Of a stretch of 64,000 nucleotides of DNA, positions 24,397 through 36,360 are shown piece after piece (position 1 is the first letter of the stretch; each line of letters starts with the position of its first letter). The notes beneath the pieces are model-generated. The model ran no database searches and was not told the origin of the DNA. It worked only from the letters and a program-made list of their open reading frames with translations. The position numbers and the translations under genes were made by a program. The stretch is taken from NCBI GenBank assembly GCA_029532415.1, contig JAQOTA010000034.1, positions 62,001 to 126,000 of the forward strand. The letters are read 5' to 3'. The stretch comes from Marasmius tenuissimus (lineage: Eukaryota > Basidiomycota > Agaricomycetes > Agaricales > Marasmiaceae).

Positions 24397-26300
24397 ATGT
24401 CGGCAGGGGTGACATTCGACTTCGAGAGCACCTTTGGTGTGCTAGCCCTCACTGCGTTCGTCTCGTCCTTGTGCGTCTTCTTCTGCCTGCACCATAGTGC
24501 TGCAATAAGCTCACATCTTTCATCAGTTTGACGGGGATCACGACAATCCAGACGTACATCTATATTGTGAACTACAAAAAGGATCCACTGCAGACAAAGA
24601 GCTTCGTCAGTCCATCCATTCTTCGTCCTTCAGCAACTCAACAAAAGCTCGTCTTCAATAGGTCGCCATCGTGTGGACGCTTGCAATGCTACACGCGATC
24701 TTACTCATGATAACGACATGGCACTACCTAGTGAAATCATTTGGGAACCCGCTGCTCATACTCAAGATACATTGGTCCTCACTGGTAGGCCCTAATTGCT
24801 ATGTCGATCAAGCCCGCCCGCTGATTCATTGTCCTAGGCGGCCCTCACTGTCTCCGTGAGTGAATTAGAGTTCAACCCAAACCAACGCACGTCTACAATT
24901 TCAACATATCCAGTCCACGCAGATAATGATCGCACAGTTGTGAGTCCCTGGTCATACTGAATCCCTAGAACCGCTGTACCTTGTTGAACATAGTCATAGA
25001 TTCCTCGCGAGACGTGTTCACGTTTGTGAGCGTTACAATCGGTTCTGATCTCCCTTCTACTAAACGCGACGATATCTAGTCATGGGTTCTTTTCTTTCAA
25101 CATGGCGGGCATCATCGTGGTTCGCCCTGTTCGTGAGTGAAGCTAACATCTATGATATATTTCACTTACCTCTCGACTAATTTGTTTCTACCCAGGTGAT
25201 TTGCATCCTTGGCAACTTTTGTGAGTTGATTGCTTCATGCTCGATTCATTGGATTCTCATGTAGCCTAACCAGTCGCGAGTTTGTCCGGCGTCATCAAGA
25301 TCTCCGTACTTAAAAATGTCTCGGAGATACTTCAGATTAGGGTGGGTGCATGTTCATCCTGGGTCGCTGAAATGTCGCTGATCATTTCTCCTAAACGTTT
25401 AGACTAACCTTCTGATAACGTTGGCCTTCAACATATCTGTCGACACGCTGCTTACTGCACTTCTGGCATGGTCTTTGTTGAATAGCAAGTCGGGAAATAA
25501 AAGGTGCGCCTATTCGGCTCTCTTGACTCTATACAAAGGGCAACTGACACGCTGGTGCTGCCCTCACTCTTTCCTCCTCTAATCATGAATATTCTTTAGG
25601 AGCGATCGTGTGATACAGTGGATTGTTCTATGCTCGATCAACACGGGACTTCTCCCCAGGTGCGTCGTGTTTTCTATCACAACTTGTGCTATTCTATTCC
25701 CTGACGCCTCGAATCCGTATGGAAGTCTTTCCGCGATGGCCGGACTGATACTCGTGAGGGTTCAATATCAAAGAGGCCCGCCGACTCGAACTAATCTCGT
25801 CTTCTCGCCAGTTCCTGCGCTCCCCGAATACGTTCTGGTTCCTGTTTTGCGTCTACCTCATTTCAGACACTTACGCAAACAGTATACTCGCAAAGTGAGT
25901 CCCGGTCTTCCTTTTAGCTCGACCCCTACCTTTCCCTGCCTCATTAAACCTTTCACCTGACCGATCTTGAGACCCAAGTACTAACGAGATCTCTAACCCC
26001 GAATCACGCAGTCTCAACTCTCGCTCCTATTTCAAAGAGAAGATGCTCTCCCCGCAACGTACTCCAGGATCCCAGGGCCTTGGGCTATCGGCAAGCATCC
26101 TACCTAGCGCTTTCCAAGTGTCGACCACACGACTTTCTACGGACGTGGAAGATCTGGAGATGGGTGTTACTACCAAGTCGAGGATACAGGAAACTGAGGA
26201 AAGCTCAGGACCAGAGTCAGAGACGGTCTCGGCACAAGGTCATCACCTGTCGGCATACCAAAAGTCGAACACCCCGCGGCGGACTATATCCCCATCCTGA
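24397..26300 (+). CDS. DUF6534-type multi-pass membrane protein 1
   Basis: At least ten small exons can be chained in phase from ATG 24397 to the stop at 26300. Recognisable segments in order: MSAGVTFDFESTFGVLALTA (TM1), a TTIQTYIYIVNY motif with KDPLQTKSF, VAIVWTLAMLHAILLMITTWHYLV (TM), TQIMIAQLFLARRV, further hydrophobic segments, and a final TYANSILANLNSRSYFKEKM, typical of the end of the conserved domain in this agaricomycete family. The ~85-residue tail is hydrophilic, Ser/Thr-rich and presumably cytosolic. About seven membrane segments are expected; the function of the family is not known. Confidence 0.8.
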
Positions 26301-26905
26301 GTACCATGACTGCTCGATGTGGCAAGTGTCAATCGTTGCGACGGAGAGGGGTTACCTCCTGCGACTGGGACAGGGAAGCAGGGGATCGAATTGATTTACA
26401 TAGAAGGTCTGCTTGTGCGTACTGTACGATCGCTCCCAGGCAGGACTCGGACGACCGGCACCAAACTTGCTCGGAGGTGGTGCCTATATCAACGTAAACG
26501 AAGGAGGTAGGAAATAGTGCCACAGCCTCCAGTCAGAGTGGAGGTTCGACTGACGACCGGCTCAAACACTCGGTCCTCAGAGTGACACTCCTATATGGTG
26601 TACCTGTCTCCAGGAGTCGTGGGTAGTTACCGCCCAGCGTATGTTCGGTTACATGTACATAGTCTTATGCCAGCTCCATTCCAAACGGGATGATTTTGAC
26701 GTGAGCGACGGGAGTCGGGATTTTCGTTCTTAATTTTTGGAGTTCACGGGGCCCGGAACGTTCATGAAATCTTCACTTGGGTCCCTGGCTTGACGCAACC
26801 TTCGTCCCCACCGGGCCTGGCTGAACTAATCTAGAAGCAAACCCTCTAACATTCTACTAGTCAATCGTGATCCATTGTCGAATCATTGAAGGTGTTGGTG
26901 AGTAT
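26301..26905. other. intergenic
   Basis: No gene recognised. It contains the 3' flank of the NLR-B pseudogene on the minus side. Confidence 0.5.
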
Positions 26906-29235
26906 CTAACCGGTTGCATTACCACCCATGGCGGCCTCCCAGTGTTCCCACATTCGAGTACCAAGCCTTCGAAGCCCTCCCATCCCTATGTCGTTCGACT
27001 TCCGGTGAATTTCGTTTCTTTCCCACCGCTGCCACGGTAGGGCGATGACTCGCCCTCGAAGAGCTCTCCCTTCTTCAGCAAATCTCTCCAGGAAGGTCTA
27101 GGCAAGGCGCCGGATCAATCATTAGTCCGAGCGCATGCAAACCGACGACGACGCTGACTCACTTCAATCCACTCAAACAAGATGTTGCGCCACCTTTCCG
27201 CCTCGTCGCATGTTATCAGAAGCTCACAGTCCCGTGCGGCCTCAAAGGACGTATCGCAAAGCGAAATCATCTCCGGATCGATAAAGCAGTGGTCCAAGAG
27301 CCACGACCCTAGCAACGTCTCAAAGATGGCAGTCAACTCAACGTCGGTTTCTTCGCGTTCGCGAGAGCCGTTCTTGGCACAAATTCGAAATTCGGAGACG
27401 AAAGCTCTGACGAGTTGTATACATGCCTCCTGGTAGGCAAGGTGCCCCGGATCGTCCGATTGTTTCCCTGCCGAGAGGTAGCAATGGCAATCTGTGAGGC
27501 GAAGAGGTATTTGAAAGGGATGACGACCTATGTTAACCCCGGAGGTCGAGAGTGCCCATCGTGGGCATCCTGTGGCGGTAAGGGTTACATGAATGACACT
27601 CTCGTCTTGAAGGGGCACGGTCGGCCCCCGTTCGAGCCGTTCGAGATGGAAATAGCTTGGATTTTGGCTAAACCTGGTCTAGACATACTCCGCAAGATCA
27701 ACGGCGTCCCACTCTTCATCTAACTGCGAAGAGCGAGCATGAGATCGAGATAATATGTGAGAAGTGAGTTTTGAACGTACATAGCTTTGTACCCAAGGAA
27801 CCAAGCGTTGGGAAAGGCAACCCAAACCCAACATGTCACCCCCACCCATCATATCACGAAGAAATGACACAGCAAGGTCGATTCTTCGGAGGTCATTCAA
27901 CAAGTCCCAGGTTGGTTCAGAGATTGGCAAGCAGGAATCAATACATCTCGTGAAGAGGCGATTAATTTCAGGGCCGTCAGATTCAGGCTGTGAACAGATA
28001 TGTTCATGATCTAGAAACCCTATGATTCGCACCCGAAACAAACTCATACCTGTAAGTCCTCAGCTTCCGAGCCGAGAGCTTTTGAAGCTAGCATCGGGCC
28101 ACGGCATGTGTCTGGGCGGACATGTCGATATGGAATTGACGCGACCTGACCTGATCGACTAGATAATCCCTAGAGGTGTGGTATAGGCTAGTTTTATGAT
28201 CCGAATCACCAACTCGCAGCACTGAGTACATTCCTCGTAATGCCAACGTCACTCCCCCGGTCGGTAGCCCGAGTAGCAGCTCAATACAAGCCGGAGAGGC
28301 TTTCAGATGAGGTGGAAGAAAAAGAATAACTCCAAGAATGGGAAGGACTTGTTTGTGGTTGGGATTGGCGCTGAGGATGACATGGTAGAGCGCATATGAG
28401 ATGTGGTATGGTGATGCCCTCAGTCGACAATCAGGGTAGTTTTGGAGAATCAGACGAAACTGGAACAAGGGATGGCTATAGGCGAGCTTCACGGACTTCA
28501 CAACCGTCACCGTGTAGATAAACTGGCCGCACGTACGGTGGACCAAAGTTTTGAGGCCGGCTTTCGATGGCCAGGGATTTGGGAACCGGTCCTGGCCGTA
28601 CTGGCGACTCCTGGCAATCTCCTGGAAATGGTAGAGATAGTACTCCATAATGTCTCTGTCAGGCATGAATGTATCATCCAGCAGGATGACCTTTGAGAGA
28701 CCGCAAAGGGGTTGAGCATCAAACGCCTCCTGGATCCAAGCTTCCCGCCGACTGCATATCAAAACCGAAATGGGAGTTGAGATGCCTGCTGAAGCGCAGA
28801 TCGATTAGTGTTGAGAATGCGCATTTGCATTCGAGTTTCCTTGTCGCTGCATTCGTCCAGTCTGTCGACGACAACAATATTTGGGTATTCCAGCGGCACG
28901 ATGAGTGAAAGTAGGGAGAAAAGGGTACCCATGAATTCCAGCGGCGCAAAGGGTGAGAGCAGGGCAAAAAATCCCCACATAACTTCGAACAACGCGAGAA
29001 ACGCTCATAGGAATCATTGCCAGTTCCACCTCGCCATTGGCTTTAGGACCAGCCCACGGAGCTGGTCTTCCAATTTGGCTTCCAGAATCTTTGGGTCCTT
29101 CGTAATCCTGTTTTCAACGAGACTTCGCATGAATGGCGATGTCGAGATGAGTCCATGCATTCGCCGGCCCAGCTGGAGTAGGAAATGAGAATAGCAATCG
29201 AGCCTGATAGATATATACGCACCTTCCGGTATCAC
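26906..29235 (-). pseudogene. NLR-like pseudogene (NLR-B), N-terminally truncated
   Basis: Clear paralogue of NLR-A, C and D but with several lesions. The 5' end, including the N-terminus and Walker A, is missing; similarity begins around RRMHGLISTSPFMRSLVENR (about 29175). In-frame stops follow MARWNWQ. Walker B is altered (VVVDRLDECSDKE). One base is missing in a T-run near 28762, where PFRF should continue into LICSRREAW. A TAG stands at 28097-28099 where WLQKLS is expected, and another TAG interrupts the DLAEYV..TRF segment near 27660. The last exons (about 27580-27178 and 27097-26906) still encode the Cys-containing module and the WIE-TFLERFAEEGRAL C-terminus. A duplicated hydrophobic stretch precedes Walker B. 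Confidence 0.85.
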
Positions 29236-29760
29236 TTCCCCAAAGCCTCGGTCTTGTAACCGTCACCCTCTTACAAACTAACTCCCATCCCGTCGCGAAA
29301 TTATAGATAACGTTGGGGGTTGTGTGGGTCGGGCTTGTATTATGAGGGTAGAAATCTACGCATTTTGGGAAGGATTTGAGACTGCAGACGCGGTTTTGAC
29401 TGCGCTGTTGATAGACAAAAGACTTTGCAGGACGTTTGTATTTTCGGCGGTCATCGTGATGATGGTTTGAGAAAATGTTTGTCGGCGGGCGCTTGTAGTT
29501 GTCATGCAGGACATCGGCCTCTCAAGTCGAAAAAGAGGCATGACAACACATTGAGTTCAGGGTGAGTTCGCATCCTCTTCTGATAGTATCCGTCTGCTCA
29601 CAACTCCCAACATACAGCCGTTGCACCACTTATATTGTACACGACCGAGCCTGTCAGTAACACTCAAAGTCGTCACATCAGTGAAACGGAAAATTTATGG
29701 AGTTATGGATCTATACCTTCCCATACCTCCGCCATACCGGTATGGAGCAGGGGGGCATGC
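29236..29760. repeat. NLR 5'-flank module, copy next to NLR-B
   Basis: Shares blocks with 30400-30760, 44790-45100 and 51110-51430: a gcaccttccggtatcacttcccc-type stretch, then gatgatggtttgagaaaatg followed by cggcgggcgcttgt. Non-coding. Confidence 0.5.
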
Positions 29761-29787
29761 ATGGAGCAGTCCAACCGAGTTTTTGTT

Positions 29788-30360
29788 CTATGAAGGCTGA
29801 ATAGTGGATAGCACGCGCAACTGGGTTTGCTCGTTCTGTCGATAACAATGTTGATCTGAGAGGTCTGTGTCAGAGCCTAACCGGGAGCGTTGGACGAACC
29901 ATCGAGTGAAAAGTCGGAAGGGAAGGGCTAAAATTCGTGTGACGCGGATGGGAGCTTGCCAGTAGCAAGAAAATTTCCAGATCAAATGTATCACGTAGGA
30001 CCGTCGAGCCAGAGAACCAAATTTTGGGCCATCCGTAGACCACCGGCAATGAACACAATGATAAGTGGATTTGTGAGGGTAGAAAACGTAGCGGTGGCGG
30101 TTGTATGGAGCAAATGGTAGGAGAGGGAAGAGTTGTTATCGTCGTCGGGGTGTGCCAGGCGGTGGTGAAGCTTCCGAAGTGACAGTCGAGAGCATTTAGG
30201 TCGTTGACGCGTGGTGAGCAAGTGGTCAACAAAAAATATCGGTTTAACGACGGGTGTATTCGCACGAAGGAGATTTGCGCATCGCTGGGGGTCTCTCGAA
30301 GAGAGGATTGAGATTCGAGGATGCATCCGAGTCGAACCCGTAAATGGTTATGACGACGAG
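29788..30360 (-). pseudogene. NLR relic (Walker-B fragment) plus 5' leader
   Basis: The frame EQTQLRVLSTIQPS at about 29791-29835 matches the residues just after Walker B in the intact paralogues (EATQLRILSILQSA), preceded in another frame by INIVIDR. The rest, up to 30360, resembles the leaders at 44060-44780 and 50300-51110 (HHRLAHPDDD-type frame). Too short and broken to act. Confidence 0.5.
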
Positions 30361-31832
30361 CCTTTCAAGGAGTGACCACTACGCCTGAGCTGGAGAATCT
30401 CGTGAGCATATTCATAGTGAAATGTACTACCGACATACGCACCCTCTGGTATCGGTCCCCCGAAGAAGGCTCGAAACCACTGCCTCTCACATTCTCCACC
30501 CCATTGAGTCACGAGATATGGTTAAGTTTTTGTGGGTCCAATTTGCCTTGTAAAGGTGAAGCTTCAAATATACTTTGGCGGATTCAAAAGCAAACAAAAT
30601 GTTTTGCAGCCGTGAGAGTGAAAGGAGTGCTGTATGTTTGTGCGTACGGGCATCATTCGTGATGATGGTGTGAGGGAAAGATTGCCGGCGGGCGCTTGTT
30701 GACCACTCTTCTCTCCACCAACACCCACGACTTCAGCAAGGTTGACTGGCCAGCCTAGCTTGTTATCTCGCGATCGCCTGCCCAGGTACCGGAGGAACTG
30801 TTGTTCCTTGATGAGATATCAAGACCGCAACCTACCGCAACCCGGTCATGTTCTCCCTATATAGGATACTACCACACATGTGTGCAGAAGGTACGTTCAT
30901 TCTCGTTCTGGGTGATCGGTTTGGATAGCGCTCAACGACTACAGACATTCTACATGACAAGATATTTATCTTGTTGGCACAACTCAATCATTCTCTGTCT
31001 CGATCTTGTTTGCACCGAACGTTAAGAGCGTCCCATCCAGACGCGGGGAATTCCAGTTCGCACTCAAGAAGATTTTCCGTCGGACGTGTTTCTGCACCAT
31101 CTCGCCCGCCTCCTCTCTAATCGGGTATCACTGGTTGCTGGAGTTTGAACGTTTTTTTCGTGGTAAGTTGCCAATCTGATTCATTCCAATATTATTTCTT
31201 TGGTCTAAATGTTCCTGCTCCTATCTACCATGCGCCACCAAACCCCACTTTTGCACTCCTGAAGCCACCACTAGCACGCCCGAAGCTGCGTTGATGCAGT
31301 CAATAACATTCGATGGTCACCGTTCACGTTCAGGCATTCAGGCGGGGGCGGCGCTTCGTCTCAACCGTGACACACGGAGCTGAACCGAGTGAGGTACTGG
31401 AATGAACAAGAAGTTATGGTGCGTACTAACGAAAACACTGCTAGTACCCCTTGACTAGATTGGCACTCTGGAAATTTGGCCTGACCGCGACACGTGGAAT
31501 GGAATCGAGCAAGGCCCCTCACATCGTCATGAACGAGGCCTGCAGTACGTTATTCAGCTCAGGATCGGCCTTGACTAGCGGCTTTTTGACTGACGGTGGA
31601 GTATCCAACGTTAGATCGTCGACAGCGCTCAATTAAAGGTGGCTCTTTCCGTATTCCTCCTACGGACTGGCACCTTTGCCTATGATGTCTGTTTAATCAA
31701 ACGAAAAGGAACAGTGACATGGGGAATAGTGAAGTCAGACTATCGAATCACGTTTTGCGGCATGCACGTCTTATAAGTGTGCAGATCGATACGCCTATCC
31801 TGCCTTTACGCATCCGAGACCTGCTGCTACCG
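30361..31832. other. module remnant and intergenic DNA before DUF6534-type gene 2
   Basis: 30361-30760 is another copy of the 5'-flank module (caccctctggtatcggtccccc...cggcgggcgcttgtt). Beyond that no gene is recognised; short ORFs (for example 31451-31636) lack support. Confidence 0.4.
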
Positions 31833-33445
31833 ATGTCCAATCCTACTGAAATCCCCCCCGCAATCGCCGCTACGTAAGTGTGTTTTCATGAGCCTTCTGC
31901 TACTTAGAGGCGGCTGATCAACGCTATCATAGCACAGGCCCATTCGTACGTTGACTCTGACCGTCACTGCGTTTATTGGATATATATCACTAATCAGGAT
32001 GTCCTTGTGTAGTTGGTCGGCTACCTGCTCAACTATGGACTCTTTGGAGCCCTGAGCGTACAAATCTGTGAGTATGATTCGCTTTAATTGAAACGGTAGT
32101 GACCAATACGCGATTCTAAAGATCTCTATTACAACGCTTTCCCCAATGATGCCCTGAAATTCCAACTACTGGTCTATGGAGTCTATATCGTCGAACTCAC
32201 TCAGACGATCTTGGTCACTCACGACGTGTTTGAGATATTTGCTTACGGGTACGGAAGCATGAGGATCTTGGACCAGATTCACCTCCTATGGTTTCATGCA
32301 TGTATTTTGCCCGGTCTCGGTAAGTCGGCATCGTATCCTGGTTTCCACGATCATTGACTTCAACCGTTCTCTAGTTGCTTTCACGGTGCAGGTTTTCTTC
32401 GCATACCGGATATACCTTCTTTCGCGATCAAAAATTCTTCCAGTCTCCATTGTCATCGTTCGTTCTCTCGAACCTTTGGACCCGAAAATATCTCGGGCTG
32501 ACTGAGCTTCATACAGACAGCGCTCACACAGCTGGCAGCTGCTGTGACGACTGCGATATTTGCGAAAAATAATGCAACGTGGTCGAACGTCGCAAAGGAC
32601 AAGAGGATGGTTCCTGTTGTAGCGGTGAGCGTTGGTTGCTTTTGATTTCCTGTATCATATTGCTGATTTTCCCAACGCCATTCCAGATCTGGCTCGCAGG
32701 AAGCGCGTTTTGTGATATCCTCATCGCGTGCTCGATGACCTATGTGGTAGGTTTCTCAGAATTTCAACTTGGGCGAGCTGATCGGTGGTCCGGCGATTTG
32801 ATAATTCAATTTCCTTCCTCCAGCTTTCCAGGTGCAATTTACGTTTCAAGGAGACTCGGAATCTCGTGAACCGCGTTATCAGACTTACGATGGAAACCGG
32901 TAGCCTCACAGGTACGCCCAGTATCCAATCGTTCTCAGCACAGGTCTCAGATTTTTGATCTGATGAGTACTCTCTTCCCCGCAGCTGTCGTCACTTCACT
33001 TCACCTCATCCTCTTCGTCGTCATGCCCAACAAGAACTACCACATCGCTCCCGATTTGGTTCTGGCCAAGCTCTATTCCAACTCGATGATGGTCGTGTTC
33101 AACAGCCGAATGCACATTCACAACTCTCGAGGAAGCCATGCCCGATCAAACGATTTTCTGGCCAGCGGTTTGAACGAAGCTGGTAGCAAGGTGGTCTTAA
33201 CAACCGAGAACAATCGGCTCGGATGCTCGGGAGATGCTGGTGGAGGTCAACAGATTGAGGTTGAGGAGGCCGCTAGCTCTTGGGAAGGTGATTGCGCGAT
33301 GGGTTCTCTGGTGGGTACCAGAGATGGCAATACTCTGACTGCTTCGCTCCTTCATTCACCGATTTTTTTGCAGAAATCGAGCGGAGAATGCAGCTCCGGC
33401 GGTGATGTGCATACGGCCATTACGTCTACTACGTCGAGTGCCTGA
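31833..33445 (+). CDS. DUF6534-type multi-pass membrane protein 2
   Basis: A chain of about eight exons from ATG 31833 to a stop at 33445. The conserved series is clear: GPFLVGYLLNYGLFGALSVQ, YLYYNAFPNDALKFQLLVYG, VELTQTILVTHDVFEIFAYG, VAFTVQVFFAYRIYLLSRSK, QIWLAGSAFCDILIACSMTYV (IWLAGSAFCD after an intron), an ETGSLTAVVTSLHLILF segment, and KLYSNSMMVVFNSRMHI before a Ser/Gly-rich tail. This order is the usual DUF6534 architecture: seven membrane helices and a variable cytosolic tail. The role is unknown; the family is expanded in agaricomycetes. It diverges strongly from gene 1 at 24397-26300. Confidence 0.85.
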
Positions 33446-34259
33446 GGTTGTAGAGTTATTTTGGTACAGAAAAGCCACTGGAAGTGTTTTCGCCTGGGGT
33501 TTTGGGTGGAGGGATTGATGGTTCAGAATGTTACTAGTCACTGGTCGCTCTTTTATAATATTTATGAGGTGAAGAATGTCTTCAACGGGAAGGGGCGCAC
33601 GATAAGGCCGGTCAGATCCACGATGGATGTGAATTGGGTCAAGGCCGTGAGTCAGGTCATCCCTGAAGTCGTCCTGAGGGTATTCAAAAGCAGCTCGGTG
33701 ACGATTCATCCTATTCCAATGTGAGTGCCGTAGCCACGGAGCGTTTTCTACCAGGAAGAGCTGAGGCAAAACTGATGAATTTCCAGTGTTGCTGAGCAGT
33801 TGATCGACAAAGAAACGTCGCCTCGACGACAGGCGACTTGCGAGAGGATTTGAGGCATCGAGATCGTGGATACAAATAACCTGAAAATGTCCTTCTGGGG
33901 GTACCCATTACGCTTGAGCGAATACTTTCACGAGTATACATAGTTGAGGTATAAGGGGCTGGGTTGCGCATCCCTTAGCATCGATTCCCAAAAGACAGCC
34001 TCGCAGGCGCTTGCGTTCGTAGCTCCGCCATTCGATAACGAGACTTGCAGTAGACAATCCTTCATTCTACCCTTCACGATTGTAGCCTCGTAGCGTGGAT
34101 TCGTTGTTGCCTTTTCAGGGGTACGGAAAATGTGGACTTGACATTCCTGGTTCGGGCGAGAGTATGCTTGACGGATAGAGCTCTAGAGAACCGAACGTTG
34201 GACAACAATCAGTTGTGGAACACGATGGTGGTTAACTGTTAGCTTTCGATTTCTGCGTC
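33446..34259. repeat. degenerate NLR 5'-flank module and spacer
   Basis: 33640-33960 shares blocks with the other modules (gttgctgagcagttgatcgac..., attacgcttgagc...cacgagtatacatag). No intact ORF. Confidence 0.4.
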
Positions 34260-36360
34260 ATATGGGCCGGCGCTAGGGGAGTCCAGACCAACAAAGGTTC
34301 TCACGGACAACCTCCTCTCGACCCACCACGTTCCTCGCAGTCCAACCACCTAGTTCATTGCCGGACACAACTCGCAAATACGGAATAAACGCTGTTAAGG
34401 AGGACACCGTCGGTGTTTTGGGATAGATTGGACGGTTGTACAGGTTCGTTTTCGTCTCTACGGTCAACGGTGGTTGGAAACTAACCCTGTTTATTTAGGC
34501 ATCGCCAGATCACCGACTACTAAACCAGCCATCCATCGCGACGAATAGCACCAGTCGGGTTTCGCTAGTACCATTCATTTCTAGTTCGCTGCTATCCCTA
34601 CACCTGATCCAATGCGGATCTCGAAACCAGACCCAGTGAAGGTCGCGGCAAAGACTGAAGACCCTCCTTTTAACCTCTTCCGTCGTCTCGGACTGTTATC
34701 ATAAACGTCATCCGACATCATCTACTACCAACAGCATCCATACCCACGCCCGTATGAAGCGCAAACGTACTCCCGAGACGGGGTTTTGGATGACTGACCT
34801 CTTACCTCCGAATCACAACACCTCCACCATTTCCAACCCACTAGAACCCTCTTTGGCGTTTACCCGCGCCCCTCGACACCTACCCACACGCCCCATCACA
34901 TTCGATCTCTCGCCATCGGTACTCAGATGCACCCTCGGAATAGCTATCAGCGGCCTCAGAAGGGACAATCGACGTACCAAGCGCAATGATCGTGTTTGAC
35001 GAGGCTGTTAAGAAGGATGGGAGTCGTCCAGCCCTTTGTATGGGGTTGAATACGGTGCTAGGAGGCTATTGCTGCGACTTGAGGGAGGTAGCAGCGTCTG
35101 TAGGATCTCTCAACGCGGCGAAGCTCTCGAGCTGTACGTTAGGCTGTTGCATGGATGCATAGTCGTAAGTGGGGCGGGAAGCGGTGTCGAGAAAACTAGA
35201 GCACAAAAACGAATTCGATTCGGAGGATCAAGATACACCACAGATGGCCGGAATGAGCACGAAGAGGAATAGAGCATCATCCGACAAGCGAATTCATACC
35301 ACCAATGGTGCTGTCGGGCTACTCTCGAAATCGTATGGCATCTCAACCTTCCCCCCACCGAAGCGTCTACAGAACGCCGTAGTTCAAAACCTGCTCGTAT
35401 CATGAAGGTGAATTGTTTATCATCCCTGACCTTGCATCCTTCTGACACGCCCTAACAGACTGAGGACACTGAATCTCTAACCAGACCGAGCAGCAGCATT
35501 GGGAGCGGAGTCTCAAACAAAGACGAACAGAGGAAGTGAGGAAAGGGTGCTTTTATCTTTACGAAGGATGCGACTGACTCGGGTGATCCTAAGGGCTCTA
35601 CTGGTACGTTTTCTACGCCCTCGCTGCACCTCTCCGTCTCAAACCCGATTTCTTTAGCCATGACAAACACTATCAGTTGCGAGGAGTAGCACCATCCCAA
35701 CCCCATCCTGCCTTTGTTAGCACGCTTAGGCTAAATTCTCATCACGACCAAACATGAAGAGGCCACAGCTGAATTTGAGGATGCCGCTCCCGTGACGGTG
35801 GCCCCGAACGTCATTCGACATCCACCCCAACAGCCTTCGTGTTCAAAAATTCATCAGATCAGAGATTCGATTGCTCCGGTCATGCGTGTACCTCCGCTCC
35901 GAGCCAGAACCACGCCAACGATCCCACTGTCCAGCTCAATAGGATCTCCCTCCATCTCTTTCATCTCCGCCGAGCCAGGCTGCTTGTTAGCCGTCCTCGG
36001 AGCCTTTGTTCTCAGTACGCGAACAGGATCAGCCATGCAAGCTAACAAACGGGATGGTCGGAGCTTGTGCGTTTGCTGGAGCGATTGCGAGGGATGCCGT
36101 TCTTTCCACGACGGTGTTGGGATTCGGGAAGTATTTGGCGCGCCAGAAGTTCGACCATGAAGGACGTTCATCCCGGGGTTGGGCTTGGTCGAATCTTGGC
36201 GCAGGGCTCGAATGTCACGGGCTGTCAGCTTGGCTCTTTCGTCTTGCGCAACACGAGCGGAAACTCGAGGGCTCAGCAAGGGCTCAGACGTCATCGAGCG
36301 ACCATGACTACGACGAAGCAAGCAAGACATCATTCATCCTTCGAGAAGCCCGTGATTGCC
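34260..36360 (+). pseudogene. broken copies of the Zn2Cys6-like gene (3' parts)
   Basis: Two partial copies in series. 34380-34995 matches the 3' half of the gene at 51993-53883 and its relic at 63240-63900 (gttaaggaggac, taccaacagcatcc, gacaatcgacgtaccaagcg). 35510-36230 contains an exon-like stretch that corresponds to EQRKRRRIIEKDITSDS in the intact gene, then a diverged 3' region. Frames are interrupted throughout. The whole block recurs at 40540-42370. Confidence 0.55.
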
